Positions 25,134-34,392 are shown, counted from the first letter of the stretch. The stretch is 48,969 nucleotides of DNA from Lachnospiraceae bacterium (GCA_014804365.1 JAAUZX010000017.1:72659-121627), one strand, 5' to 3'. The notes: generated from the sequence alone by a model not told the origin. A program made the numbers and translations.

Positions 25134-25461
25134 AAATTCGTTTCCTCCTTAATCATCATTGACATTATGAAAAATATAATGCTTCATAAATCAGTCCCGG
25201 ATTTCCTGCTGTTCCCCTATACACAGGTTTCCCCAAAATATGGGATTTAATCAATTGTTTGTAAATTTCTCTAATGATTATGCCTTACGATCCTCCCTTC
25301 CACAATATAGCGTTGACCTCGTTTGTGAGAATATAATATCTTGTGTTTTTCAAAATGTAAATAGGCATTGTCAATAATTTTTTTAAATTTTTTTGTTAAG
25401 GCTGTCTAAGCGGATTTTGTATCAATACGATTGCTTGTTCAGATTGCCGAAATGTTTCTGC

Positions 25462-26859
25462 TTATGTCAGCGGAATGTACAAAAACAAATCAAATATGCC
25501 GTTTGCGCTCTGCAGTTCCAGCGAACCATGATATCTTTCCGTAATCTCCTTAATTCCCTTCAGACCGAAGCCATGGTTTACCTTATCTGATTTGGATGTT
25601 TGGGGAATAAAATATGACTTTGTCACGTTGGACTTTATGAAATCATGGTTCGCCCAATCTGGCGGTATATTTTCATGTGTGCTTTCGGTGGAAGGCAGAA
25701 CAGGGTTGCTGACTTCCAAGCAGAATAACCCCTTTTGCGCCTTGCTTTTTAAAGTAATGATGCGCTTGTCCTCCTCCAGTTTCATACATGCCTCCACCGC
25801 GTTATCCAGAGCATTAGCATACAGAGCGCAGATATCGGTTCTGTCAAAAGGAAGTTTTGCAGAAATATCAATTTCCGATTCCATACGGATGCCATATCGC
25901 TCCATCTGATTCTTCTTTACGGTCAATACAGCATTGACAGTGGGGTCCCCGCAGTATGACAGAGATTGCGTAAATGCAGTATTTTCTGTCAGATTCTCAA
26001 GATAAGCGTCCCGCTGTTTTTCCGGTAAGGCTGATAAAACCTGTAAATGGTTGGCAAGATCGTGCTTAAGCCGCCGTATTTCAAAGTGCTGCTGTTCCAT
26101 TGCCTCATAATACTTGCGGTTGATTTCCATAAACATATTTTGCTGTTCCAATTTCTGTTGTCTCGCCAGAATTGTGATACACCAGAGCAGACTGATAAAA
26201 GACAGTATAGCGATAAGCAGCAATACCAGATATTCAATGGGCTGAACGTAGATATTGAAAAAATAGACATAGTGGTATCGCCAGTCAAATAAGGTGGTCA
26301 AAGTAAGCACAATACCGAAAGGGGTTGCTGTGAGCAGAAATAATAGTTTCCATAAGCTGTCAGAAAGTGTGTAATCTTTATCCGGCGCAAATTTTCGGAT
26401 GCCGATATATAAAAAGACAGAGAACGGTAAGCTCATCAACACACGTAAGACTAGGTTATAATTCGGATGTATCACTGCAGATGTCGCTCCGTCATATGGC
26501 ACCTGCATTTGCACATATTTAGACTGCTCTGCTATATCGATCAAAGAGATTAAGTAATTATCTCTCAAGGCATTAAAGGAGAGAATAGTACTGGCAAACA
26601 TTGTTCCGATCGTAATTTTTTTCCAAAGGGTGCCCTCACAGGTAATAAAGATCGTAATGAGAAAGCAGAGGGTTGACGCCAGAATATTAAAGGGGTCTCC
26701 TATGAAGATTACCATACCGCTGAGCACCCAGCAGATGGTAAACGTCAGAAATCTTTTGAAGCGCCCATTCGCTATTTTAATTAAGTATTCCATTGCATGC
26801 ATGATCAGCCAGGAACTACATAGTAAAATGCAGAACGCAATTAATGTAAATATATTCAT
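25462..26859 (-). CDS. GHKL-type sensor histidine kinase
   Basis: 465 residues. Six or so membrane helices fill the first 215 residues, then a coiled coil with the H-box RRLKHDLANHLQVL, and a GHKL ATPase end (NALDNAVEAC N-box, HGFGLKGI G-box). This architecture is typical of AgrC-like kinases of the LytTR systems. The ATG at 26859 follows GGAGG and overlaps the stop of the upstream regulator (ATGA), so the two are translationally coupled. A peptide or cell-wall signal is likely but unproven. Confidence 0.92.
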   Translation of the reverse strand: MNIFTLIAFCILLCSSWLIMHAMEYLIKIANGRFKRFLTFTICWVLSGMVIFIGDPFNILASTLCFLITIFITCEGTLWKKITIGTMFASTILSFNALRDNYLISLIDIAEQSKYVQMQVPYDGATSAVIHPNYNLVLRVLMSLPFSVFLYIGIRKFAPDKDYTLSDSLWKLLFLLTATPFGIVLTLTTLFDWRYHYVYFFNIYVQPIEYLVLLLIAILSFISLLWCITILARQQKLEQQNMFMEINRKYYEAMEQQHFEIRRLKHDLANHLQVLSALPEKQRDAYLENLTENTAFTQSLSYCGDPTVNAVLTVKKNQMERYGIRMESEIDISAKLPFDRTDICALYANALDNAVEACMKLEEDKRIITLKSKAQKGLFCLEVSNPVLPSTESTHENIPPDWANHDFIKSNVTKSYFIPQTSKSDKVNHGFGLKGIKEITERYHGSLELQSANGIFDLFLYIPLT

Positions 26860-27572
26860 GACCGACCGCCTCCTATCATCGCTCTGGCAATTCTTGCTGT
26901 AGCAGTTTCTTTGTATCTTCTGCTGCATGGAAGCTCTGTGTTTTCCAGCATAACAGAGTCATTTCTAAGGTAATCAACTGCTACGGGATTGATCAGATAG
27001 CGTTGATGAATCCTTACAAATCGGGGAGCAAGTTGAGTTTCGATTTCATCTAATTTTGCATAAAAAGGGTACTCGCCATTTGGAGTAACAAGAGTTACTT
27101 TTCTCTTGTCGGAATAAAAATATAGAATATCGCATAATTTAAAACGCCATGTGCCGTCTATATTTTTAATGGTAAAGGTTTGAGATTCTTCCCGGGTCAG
27201 TTTTGCACGTACCCGGTGGAACAGATCCATAAGTCTCTGTATGGAAACAGGTTTTACCAGATAATCCAAAGCGCCCACTCGGTAACCGTCAAAGACATAG
27301 TCGGAATATCCTGTCACAAATACGATAATCAGATCGTTATTGAATGTTCTGATCTTCTCGGCTGTTTCCATGCCGCTTAATCCTTTCATTTCCACATCAA
27401 GAAACAGAAGGTCTATCTCGCCCGGATGTTTTTCAAGCCATGATGCCGCATTTACTCCTGAAGAAAACTCGTATACGATCTCTTCAGTTTCCTCAATCAA
27501 TACTTGTTCCAATTGTATACGGAGTGCATCCCTTGCATCTGTCTCGTCATCACATATTGCTATCTGCAGCAT
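26856..27572 (-). CDS. LytTR-family response regulator
   Basis: 238 residues. Receiver domain with acidic triad near D8/D9 and phospho-acceptor D59 (LLFLDVEMKG), T in FVTGYSDYV, K in YLVKPVS; LytTR DNA-binding domain about 133-235 with ILYFYSDKRKVTLVT and FVRIHQRYLINP. GGAGG precedes the ATG at 27572. LytTR proteins bind pairs of direct repeats about 21-22 bases apart, and such repeats lie upstream at 27696-27758. The kinase gene follows with overlap. Likely controls the divergent ABC transporter and itself. Confidence 0.93.
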   Translation of the reverse strand: MLQIAICDDETDARDALRIQLEQVLIEETEEIVYEFSSGVNAASWLEKHPGEIDLLFLDVEMKGLSGMETAEKIRTFNNDLIIVFVTGYSDYVFDGYRVGALDYLVKPVSIQRLMDLFHRVRAKLTREESQTFTIKNIDGTWRFKLCDILYFYSDKRKVTLVTPNGEYPFYAKLDEIETQLAPRFVRIHQRYLINPVAVDYLRNDSVMLENTELPCSRRYKETATARIARAMIGGGRS

Positions 27573-27695
27573 ATTGTTCCTGCCTCCTGGTATATTTTTG
27601 CTACAACTGTTAGTCGGTCTGTGCGCGATTATCGCCTTTCGTATAGTTTATCATATTTCTTTTTAAATAGTGTTTCTATTTCTTTATCATAGAAA

Positions 27696-27758
27696 CCAAA
27701 CTTTACATCAAATATACCCAAACTTTACAAGGGTTACATTCAGGCGGCAAACTTTACA
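27696..27758 (-). promoter_or_regulatory. Three direct repeats, candidate LytTR sites
   Basis: CAAACTTTACA occurs at 27697-27707, 27719-27729 and 27748-27758 (TGTAAAGTTTG on the minus strand), with periods of 22 and 29 bases. They lie between the LytTR regulator gene and the divergent transporter. The 22-base pair suits a dimeric LytTR protein. Confidence 0.65.
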
Positions 27759-27877
27759 AAGCTTCTGCCAAATATGACATGCAGAAAAATTGTATTTTCG
27801 TTTTGTGATATGGTTTTTGCAAGAAACACATTTATAAGATTTAAGTGTTAAAAATGCATTTGCTAAACTGAGATGGC

Positions 27878-28101
27878 AGATTGCACAAAATGTTCCTGAA
27901 GCTGTCTAGCTCCGTCATAAGGATTTTCTAAATATTCCGGTGACACTGTGGGACGGGACGCAACCGCCCGATATTCGCCGTCCGGGCTCAAATCGGGCTT
28001 TTCGGGACATCCATGTCCCGCAATTGCTGGGGGTTGAACGGAACATTAAGAAAATCTCATATTCCTACGCATGACAGCTTCAGGAACATTTTGTGCAATC
28101 T
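27878..28101. mobile_element. MITE-like element with 29-bp perfect terminal repeats
   Basis: The 29-base ends 27878-27906 and 28073-28101 are exact reverse complements. Just inside, GATTTTCTAAATATTCCG and its partner pair at 16 of 18 positions, and the core holds further hairpins such as CGGGAC-atccat-GTCCCG. There is no gene within. Total 224 bases. It has the look of a non-autonomous palindromic mobile element; no clear target duplication is seen. It lies between the LytTR repeats and the transporter gene and, with those repeats, fills the 602-base gap. Confidence 0.75.
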
Positions 28102-28174
28102 ACCTATGAAAGTTTATTGAGGCACCGTTTGACACCTGAATCTTTATAAATAAAAAAGAAAGGCAGAGAAAAAT

Positions 28175-28915
28175 ATGTTATATGTTAAAGACTTACACAA
28201 ATCTTATGAAGTGGGAAAAAACAAATATCCAGTATTAAAAGGAGTGGATTTCCACGTGGAGCAGGGAGAGTTTGTCGCTGTTATGGGACCTTCCGGTTCC
28301 GGTAAGACCACACTCTTAAACTGTATCTCCTGCTATATTCCTTTTGATAAGGGGAGCATCACGGTAGGCGGTGTGAAACTTGCGGGGCAGAATGAAGAGA
28401 CATTGGCAAAAATCAGAAACACAAAGCTTGGTTTCGTCTTTCAGGATTTTATGCTCTTAGACGGGCTTACGATTCGCGAAAATATTCTCGTGCCGCGCAT
28501 CGTGCAGGGTGAGGTCGGGCAGGATGCGGAGCAGTTAGCTGACAAACTTGCGTCCATATTTGGGATAGAGCATATCCTGAATAAGTATCCGGCGGAGATA
28601 TCCGGCGGTGAGAAGCAGAGAGCAGCGGTGGCGCGGAGTTTAATTAATAATCCGCTCATTATCCTTGCCGATGAGCCCACCGGAAATCTGGATTCCAAGT
28701 CAAGTCGGGCGGTTATCGAGTCTTTCGGAAACGCTAAGGTGGAGATGAATGCGACTATTTTTATGGTGACGCATGACAGCTTTGCGGCATCTTTCTGCGA
28801 CAGAGTTATTCTGCTAAAAGACGGAACTATATATTGTCAGCTAGAGAAAAAGGGAGGCCGCAGTGCATTTCAAGATGAATTGCTGGATGTTATTAAAGAA
28901 ATGAGCACGAGATGA
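28175..28915 (+). CDS. BceA-like ABC transporter ATPase
   Basis: 246 residues. Walker A GPSGSGKT (38-45), Q-loop FVFQDFMLL, signature ISGGEKQR (about 147-154), Walker B IILADEPTGNLD (about 166-177) and H-loop VTHD. FtsE/LolD/BceA class, paired with the large FtsX-type permease encoded next. In Firmicutes such pairs expel or sense peptide antibiotics acting on lipid II. AAAGGCAGAG precedes the ATG. Divergent from the GHKL/LytTR system, which likely regulates it. Confidence 0.93.
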   Translation: MLYVKDLHKSYEVGKNKYPVLKGVDFHVEQGEFVAVMGPSGSGKTTLLNCISCYIPFDKGSITVGGVKLAGQNEETLAKIRNTKLGFVFQDFMLLDGLTIRENILVPRIVQGEVGQDAEQLADKLASIFGIEHILNKYPAEISGGEKQRAAVARSLINNPLIILADEPTGNLDSKSSRAVIESFGNAKVEMNATIFMVTHDSFAASFCDRVILLKDGTIYCQLEKKGGRSAFQDELLDVIKEMSTR

Positions 28916-28965
28916 AGATTTTCTAAATCGTCAAAATACACCGACTAAGAAAATTTAAGATCATA

Positions 28966-28984
28966 AAATGAGCAAAGCTCATTT
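28966..28984. repeat. AAATGAGC short palindrome
   Basis: AAATGAGC-aaa-GCTCATTT between the ABC ATPase and permease genes; related to the palindromes at 24887 and 35767. No T-run follows, so processing or stability of the operon message is more likely than termination. Confidence 0.45.
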
Positions 28985-29041
28985 GGAAGAATACTAAAAG
29001 TATGCATTCCTCTCATGCTGTGAATTGGAGGTATAAGTGAT

Positions 29042-31153
29042 ATGGCACAAACAATAAATATGAAACAAATGGAACAGAAGTTGCAGAAGGCCGACCGAAA
29101 ACAGTCGGGGCTCTATCTGTTCTGTAATTTTACTGCATTGATGATCATTTCGGCGTATTCTGCGCTGATGTTCTCGCCGACGGTTCAGACGGTATTTCCG
29201 GAAGGCGGTGACAGCCGGAAAATGATGTATATGATATTTGTCATGACTTTAGTAGGCTGTGTGATTTTTACGATCTATGCGTTAGGGTTGTTTTTTCGAC
29301 ATAAGTCAGGGCAGCTTGGTGTTTTGATGGCGCTTGGCGCGTCCAGAAGGCGATTGGCTCCCGGTTTATTCCGGGAAGTGTTTGTATTAAGCGGCGTGTC
29401 AGCTGTCATCGGCATTATTGCAGGATTTCCTTTTGTGTGGATCATCTGGAATGGGTTTAAGTTGATCTTGGTGGACAGTTCGGATATGGTTCTTTCCTTT
29501 GATTTCAGATGTGTGGTTGTCTCACTGATATTTCTCCTGCTGGTGGTGGGATTTGCCTGTCTGACAGCATGGCGGTATCTGAAAAAGACAAATATTATGG
29601 AAGTGATCAGGGAGGAACATATCAATGAGCCCGTGAAAGAATTGGGCAGATGGTGCGGACCGGTCGGTGCGTTTGTTCTCTTGCTCGGTGCTGTTATGGG
29701 GTATGGGGCGCCCGCAATATGTCATACGTGGTTTCATACTTTTCCGCCTGCATGGTTAAATATATTTTATGCGCCGGTATTTGTGGGATTATATATGATA
29801 ATGCTGCATACGGTGGTGCATGGATGGAAAAGTTGCAGGAAAAATCCCTATAGAAATATTATTTCCAGAAGTATGATGAAGTTTCAGGGGAAACAGACAG
29901 TCAATAATCTGATTATTGTCACATTGTTGATTGCGGGTGGCTGTTTCGCTATATTTTATATACCCATGAGCGCTGTCTCTGCAATGATCAACTATGCCGG
30001 GCTGTCCTATGACTATTTTTATAAATATCGGGCAGATCAGGATGTTTTAGGCAGAGAGGAAATAGAAACGCTTGGAAACAAATACGGACTATCGTTCAAG
30101 GATTGGGCAGAGTGCGAGTACGTTACGCTGGGCATGGGCGGCCTTACAGAGATTTATGAGGATGACGGAAAGCATTATCATGTAGAATATGTGCCGATGC
30201 TTGAGGAAGAAAAGATACTCTCTGAAGACGCATATTATGCGTTGACCGGACAGGCGGCAGATGTCGAGCGCGGCACCTATATGAGCCTTACGGATCAAGA
30301 TGAAACATCTTTATATAGTAATAATTCGGCAAGAGAGCTGACGAATATGGTGACACGCAGACAGCTTGATGTGGAATTCGCAGGATTTCTGCATTATGAT
30401 CTTCTGTCCGACGAGCAAGGTTGTTCCGTTCTCAATAATGAGGATTATGCGATGATTTCCGAAGGATTGACAGATGATTGGATGGGACGGATGGTACGAT
30501 TTAATATTGACGGGAAGGATTCCTACCGGTTTGCTGATGAGTTTTATGATCTCTATGTGGACTGCTTTGACGAAAGTTGTGAGTATCCCGTGTTTTATGA
30601 CCGGGTGCAGAAGATCAGAGAAGAGGAGGCGGGAGAAGTTTATTGGGGAGATACGGACTCAATGACTAAGATCAGCTATGAACAGTCGGATTCCTTTGCG
30701 TTTAGAACGTGGTGGTCATATCAGCCCAGCTTCCGTGTCCTGAATCAGAATGATTTCCTGCGCAGTATGGCGGTGATGCTTATGATGTTTCTTTTTATCT
30801 TTATTGTATGTCTGATCACAGCATTGGTGGTATGCTATACCCGTTGTCAGACCATTGTGCTGAATAACCGCTATATTTTCGATGACCTGAAGAAACTTGG
30901 CGCTTCGCCGGATTTTCTTTGTGGAGAAGTGCGCAGTCAGTGTAATAATGTATTCAAGATACCGTCATTAGTCGGGATGTTTGCGATGTATCTGCTTTTT
31001 ATGATGATTCTGTATGCCAATGACGGCAGGATACTTTTCAGTGAATGGATGGCATCACTGGTGTGCCTTGCTATACTTGCGGTGATTGGCGCGGTAGTCT
31101 ATGCGGTGTACCGGGCTTCCGTGACGACGTTGAAGAGGCAGCTGGAGATATGA
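29042..31153 (+). CDS. BceB-like FtsX-family permease
   Basis: 703 residues, the usual size of BceB-type permeases. Membrane helices near 28-48, 68-90, 115-135, 160-182, 205-225, 235-255, 285-305, then a large external domain (about 310-570), and a C-terminal bundle near 578-605, 638-658 and 665-685. FtsX-type signature GVLMALGASRRRL in the first cytoplasmic loop. GGAGG precedes the ATG. Works with the ATPase at 28175. The external domain is the presumed antibiotic-sensing part, as in BceB. Confidence 0.92.
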   Translation: MAQTINMKQMEQKLQKADRKQSGLYLFCNFTALMIISAYSALMFSPTVQTVFPEGGDSRKMMYMIFVMTLVGCVIFTIYALGLFFRHKSGQLGVLMALGASRRRLAPGLFREVFVLSGVSAVIGIIAGFPFVWIIWNGFKLILVDSSDMVLSFDFRCVVVSLIFLLLVVGFACLTAWRYLKKTNIMEVIREEHINEPVKELGRWCGPVGAFVLLLGAVMGYGAPAICHTWFHTFPPAWLNIFYAPVFVGLYMIMLHTVVHGWKSCRKNPYRNIISRSMMKFQGKQTVNNLIIVTLLIAGGCFAIFYIPMSAVSAMINYAGLSYDYFYKYRADQDVLGREEIETLGNKYGLSFKDWAECEYVTLGMGGLTEIYEDDGKHYHVEYVPMLEEEKILSEDAYYALTGQAADVERGTYMSLTDQDETSLYSNNSARELTNMVTRRQLDVEFAGFLHYDLLSDEQGCSVLNNEDYAMISEGLTDDWMGRMVRFNIDGKDSYRFADEFYDLYVDCFDESCEYPVFYDRVQKIREEEAGEVYWGDTDSMTKISYEQSDSFAFRTWWSYQPSFRVLNQNDFLRSMAVMLMMFLFIFIVCLITALVVCYTRCQTIVLNNRYIFDDLKKLGASPDFLCGEVRSQCNNVFKIPSLVGMFAMYLLFMMILYANDGRILFSEWMASLVCLAILAVIGAVVYAVYRASVTTLKRQLEI

Positions 31154-31158
31154 GGATG

Positions 31159-31197
31159 AAACAGCCGGAATTGTCGTTGTGGCAAATCCGGTTGTTT
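31159..31197. terminator. Hairpin between permease and Rpn genes
   Basis: AAACAGCCGGAATT (31159-31172) pairs with AAATCCGGTTGTTT (31184-31197) with few mismatches, between two convergent genes. Confidence 0.6.
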
Positions 31198-31245
31198 GTA
31201 TAAGCATGATAATAAAGCCGTTCTATGCAGCTATAGAGATAGTCA

Positions 31246-32301
31246 TTAGAGATTATACTGTTTGTACAGTTCTGCCCGATATCCTAAATCAGTAAGAGAT
31301 TTTGTTAAGTCGTCCATGTGATTGGATTGCAGCAGCTTCTCTGTTAATTTAGCGAAACGTGCTTCGCCTTCAGCAAGCCCCTCGGCATGTCCTTCAGCAA
31401 ATCCGTCCGTATGTCCCTCTTTCCATCCCTCTTTACGTGCTTTCTTTCGGGCGGCGGGGATATCTACATCTTTAAAATTTTCAAACAGTTCTGCCATTTT
31501 ACGCTCCTTTACCTGTCCTGTGAACTCTGCCACTTCGTCTTCGGGCAGATTCAGATGTCTTAACATCGAGGCCGTTACCTTTGCTATGATGCCGAGAAGT
31601 TCATCTGTGGAATGTTCCGACAGGTTTTTAATATAGTCTTCGGGTAAATTTAATTTCCGAAATTCTGTTGAACTTTGCAGACGGTTAATCAGCATTACTA
31701 AAGAAAGTTCATCATTCTTTTCCACCAGTTGCCCTATGCTGTAGGAATTTAATTCGACCAGCTTATAAGAAAATTTAGGTGTAAATGGTTCGAATGCTTT
31801 ATCAAATAATATCCTATTCTGCAGATTACGGGCAGCAGTCCACCTGCCGGTTCCTTCATAGTATACGATAGGGAGAATGGGCGGATATTTGAAGCCTTTT
31901 GTTCTGCTGATCCCCTTATGCTGTCGCTCCATCTCTTTTTCATAGTCTTCCCATATGTAGACCATGTAACGGAGTAATTGCATACTCACATTATAATCCA
32001 CTTTTGTTTTATGTTCAATAAGTGATACAAAAAATAATGTATTATTTTCTGATAATTTTATACGTTTTACCGTATCAGAGTTTCGCTCTTCCGTAAACAT
32101 CGGAACATATCTTTCGGTTACATCTTCGATATCCTCTGCCCTGACATTTTTCAAAATAGGTATATCCATATAATTTCTCAGGAACTGGGAGCAGAGTTCC
32201 GCGTTGCCGAAGATAAGCTTACTACTGCTGTCGCGGGGTTTACTGTTGGAGAGCTGCGTGTTCTTTTTCTTTGGTTGGGATTGTCTTTCTTTGTCTGTCA
32301 T
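31246..32301 (-). CDS. Rpn/YhgA-type PD-(D/E)XK nuclease
   Basis: 351 residues. N-terminal nuclease-fold region with KLIFGNAELCSQFLRNYMDI, LFFVSLIEHKTKVDYNVSMQLLRYMVYIWEDY (E-x-K and the following Q) and YPPILPIVYYEGTGRW, as in recombination-promoting nuclease / putative transposase proteins. The C-terminus has a short EG(H/L)(T/A)(D/E)G tandem repeat (GWKEGHTDGFAEGHAEGLAEG) before a final helix. AAAGGAG precedes the ATG at 32301. The Rpn proteins act on DNA and may promote recombination; here the function is inferred from family only. Confidence 0.88.
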   Translation of the reverse strand: MTDKERQSQPKKKNTQLSNSKPRDSSSKLIFGNAELCSQFLRNYMDIPILKNVRAEDIEDVTERYVPMFTEERNSDTVKRIKLSENNTLFFVSLIEHKTKVDYNVSMQLLRYMVYIWEDYEKEMERQHKGISRTKGFKYPPILPIVYYEGTGRWTAARNLQNRILFDKAFEPFTPKFSYKLVELNSYSIGQLVEKNDELSLVMLINRLQSSTEFRKLNLPEDYIKNLSEHSTDELLGIIAKVTASMLRHLNLPEDEVAEFTGQVKERKMAELFENFKDVDIPAARKKARKEGWKEGHTDGFAEGHAEGLAEGEARFAKLTEKLLQSNHMDDLTKSLTDLGYRAELYKQYNL

Positions 32302-32719
32302 TAGGATTCTCCTTTCGATGTGGACAGTGGCAGAACTGATAAGAATAAAAGATGTGAATAAGAAAAGTGTCGGGTTATTTCTGTAGGCAGTAAGCCAGAT
32401 AGACATGTGCATATATTTTTGACTTTAAACTGCAACAAACAGAAAGAACAAAGCGAACATAATCTGTAACTTAATTCATTGTCTGCCAGATTAACTTGTT
32501 AATGGATTGTACAGACTGTATCAGATCATACAGCTGTTATTCCTGACGGAATATTTAAGATGCACCTTGAAAATGTTTTCGGTGCGACGTGAGCTTATTA
32601 TATATCATTTGACATAGCGGTACAAGTATTTTTGAAAAATAAAGACCAATAGCCAATAGAAAAAATGATGAATAGTAACAACTGTTTGCCAGCTAAATAA
32701 CATAGCAGAGGCTATCATA

Positions 32720-32748
32720 TTCAAAAATACCCTAATTTAGTATATAAT
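32720..32748 (+). promoter_or_regulatory. Promoter for the 32800 operon
   Basis: TTCAAA (32720-32725), 17 bases, TATAAT (32743-32748), ending 51 bases before the ATG at 32800. The remainder of the 498-base gap back to 32301 holds nothing I recognise. Confidence 0.65.
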
Positions 32749-32799
32749 AAAGGCAAGCACAGAGGAATATAAAGTCATGGATGATTCGGAGGAGATCGT

Positions 32800-33315
32800 A
32801 TGCAGCGCGAGGAAACAAAAACAGATGTCTTTACCGAAAGTATAAAACAAAGATACCAGAGTAACGTGATGGATGATATTATCATATACTTTATGCGGAC
32901 TATTCTGCATCTTCAGAAGAGTGGCATAGAGGATCTTCCGTTGGAGCACTCTTTTCCGAAGCCGATTAATAATTTCCTGAATCTTGCCGTTGAATTGATC
33001 ATAGACGGGCAGCCGCCGGAAGTCTCGGCTTTGATACTCGATACAGAGTATGATATGATTCTGCACAAAGGAGATATAACATCGGAGAGTGTGCTCGGCT
33101 TACGGCTGATCAGGGAATTGTCATGGCACCTTCACTATGATGAAGATGATTGCGAATATATTCTTATGACCGTAAATTTGTGGGGAAATCGTGTTTCGGA
33201 ATATGCGGCCAGAACTTTTTACCCGAATCTTCCGGATGCAATAAAGGATAAATATCATATCCATGACTTAATCAAATATATGCCGCAGGAAATGTTTAGA
33301 TTGGAGGATTATTAA
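32800..33315 (+). CDS. Uncharacterised protein, faintly MotA-like
   Basis: 171 residues, soluble and mostly helical, acidic. The middle part (IIIYFMRTILHLQKSGIEDL ... NNFLNLAVELIIDGQPPEVSALILDTEYDMIL) has the rhythm of the cytoplasmic region of MotA/ExbB-type motor proteins (LAxxARxxGLLALE...GLxLVVDGxDPExI), but no membrane helices are present. Similarity is weak and could be chance. GGAGGAG precedes the ATG. The nucleotidyltransferase gene starts three bases after its stop, with the ribosome binding site inside this gene, so they are cotranscribed. Confidence 0.72.
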   Translation: MQREETKTDVFTESIKQRYQSNVMDDIIIYFMRTILHLQKSGIEDLPLEHSFPKPINNFLNLAVELIIDGQPPEVSALILDTEYDMILHKGDITSESVLGLRLIRELSWHLHYDEDDCEYILMTVNLWGNRVSEYAARTFYPNLPDAIKDKYHIHDLIKYMPQEMFRLEDY

Positions 33316-33318
33316 AGC

Positions 33319-34092
33319 ATGCCATATCAAAATATACTTGATGAATTGGTCGATTTTACGCGACAGATATTCAGGAAGAAACTAACCGGAGTCTATCTTC
33401 ACGGTTCTATGGCGATGGGATGTTTTAATCCGAAGAAAAGCGATATTGACTTGATCGTGATTGTGGAGAACAGCGTTTCGGATATGCAGAAAATGCAGTT
33501 TATGGAGCGGATTGTAAGCTTGAACAAGCAGGCTCCCTCTAAGGGTTTGGAAGTAAGTATTGTAAAAAGAGAATATTGTAATCCTTTTATCTATCCGACA
33601 CCCTTTGAACTGCACTTTTCGCCGGCACATTTACAGTGGTTTCATGATGATCCGCAAGGATATATAGAGAATATGAAAGGTGTGGATATAGATTTGGCGG
33701 CACACTTTACTATGATCAATCATTATGGAAACGTGTTGTTTGGGGAAGCGGTCGAAAAGGTATTTGCAGAAGTACCGCAGAAGGATTACGTTGACAGTAT
33801 TTGTGCCGACATTGAAAATGCGAAGGAAGATATCATAGAAAATCCGGTTTATATTATATTGAATCTGTGCAGAGTGGTAGCCTTCTTAGAAGACGGATTG
33901 TATCTTTCCAAAGAAGAGGGCGGCAAATGGGCGATGGAGCATTTGCAATTAAATGATTCTGCGCTGATCGCCGATGCACTGGAGTGCTATGCTTCGGACA
34001 AAGATATGAGTGTGGAGAGAAGTATGGCTGTGTCGTTTGCAGAAGAGATGGGGCGGAAAATTGAAATGGCATATGCGGCTAGTTGGGATTGA
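33319..34092 (+). CDS. Aminoglycoside-type nucleotidyltransferase
   Basis: 257 residues with the nucleotidyltransferase core: HGSMAMGCFNPKKSDIDL (about 28-45) carries GS and the two catalytic aspartates (D42, D44), then LEVSIVKRE for the third acidic residue, followed by a DUF4111-like helical domain with CADIENAKEDIIENPVYIILNLCRVVAFL. Resembles AadA/ANT(9) adenylyltransferases for streptomycin or spectinomycin. Whether it confers resistance or modifies another substrate cannot be judged. GGAGG lies before its start, in the end of the previous gene. Confidence 0.88.
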   Translation: MPYQNILDELVDFTRQIFRKKLTGVYLHGSMAMGCFNPKKSDIDLIVIVENSVSDMQKMQFMERIVSLNKQAPSKGLEVSIVKREYCNPFIYPTPFELHFSPAHLQWFHDDPQGYIENMKGVDIDLAAHFTMINHYGNVLFGEAVEKVFAEVPQKDYVDSICADIENAKEDIIENPVYIILNLCRVVAFLEDGLYLSKEEGGKWAMEHLQLNDSALIADALECYASDKDMSVERSMAVSFAEEMGRKIEMAYAASWD

Positions 34093-34154
34093 GTAAATCC
34101 TTTTTTCTCTGATATGGAATTATTGTGCGAATGTATAAGAAGCAAAGCTTTTGT

Positions 34155-34190
34155 CAAAAAAGCAGGGTATGCATTTCGGCACATCCTGCT
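34155..34190 (-). terminator. Terminator for the rubredoxin gene
   Basis: AGCAGGGTATG (34161-34171) pairs with CACATCCTGCT (34180-34190) with one wobble and one mismatch; six A's at 34155-34160 give a T-run on the minus strand, so it ends the rubredoxin message. Confidence 0.6.
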
Positions 34191-34218
34191 CTTTATAATA
34201 ATTTTCCGTATTTAATTT

Positions 34219-34392
34219 TTAGTTATAGTTGTCAATGCAAGGCTGGAACATGTCCTTGGTTACACCGCACAGAGGGCAACACCAGTCAGCCGGAAGATCC
34301 TCAAATGCAGTGCCGGGAGCAATTCCGTGCTCCGGATCACCTTTCTCAGGATCATAAGTATAGCCGCAAGGATTGCAAAAATATTTCTTCAT
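34219..34392 (-). CDS. Rubredoxin
   Basis: 57 residues, translated directly: [18 protein letters not shown] ... [13 protein letters not shown]. Two Cx2C pairs (C6/C9 and C39/C42) with the GxAPGTxFEDLPxDW signature bind one iron. Electron carrier that delivers electrons from NAD(P)H:rubredoxin reductase to rubrerythrin and other peroxide or oxygen-detoxifying enzymes. GGAG precedes the ATG. It lies on the same strand as the rubrerythrin and PerR genes, forming an oxidative stress cluster. A weak promoter with TATACT lies just upstream. Confidence 0.95.
   Translation of the reverse strand: MKKYFCNPCGYTYDPEKGDPEHGIAPGTAFEDLPADWCCPLCGVTKDMFQPCIDNYN

Noticed and set aside
29042..31153. MacB/LolC-type permease
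   Set aside because: Length, ten helices and a large domain in the C-terminal half fit BceB, not the four-helix MacB type.
31246..32301. Active transposon
   Set aside because: Rpn proteins carry a transposase-like label, but no terminal repeats or target duplications flank the gene.
32430..32460. TGCAAC as a fifth ECF promoter
   Set aside because: The -10 position reads CGAACA and no gene starts within 340 bases.
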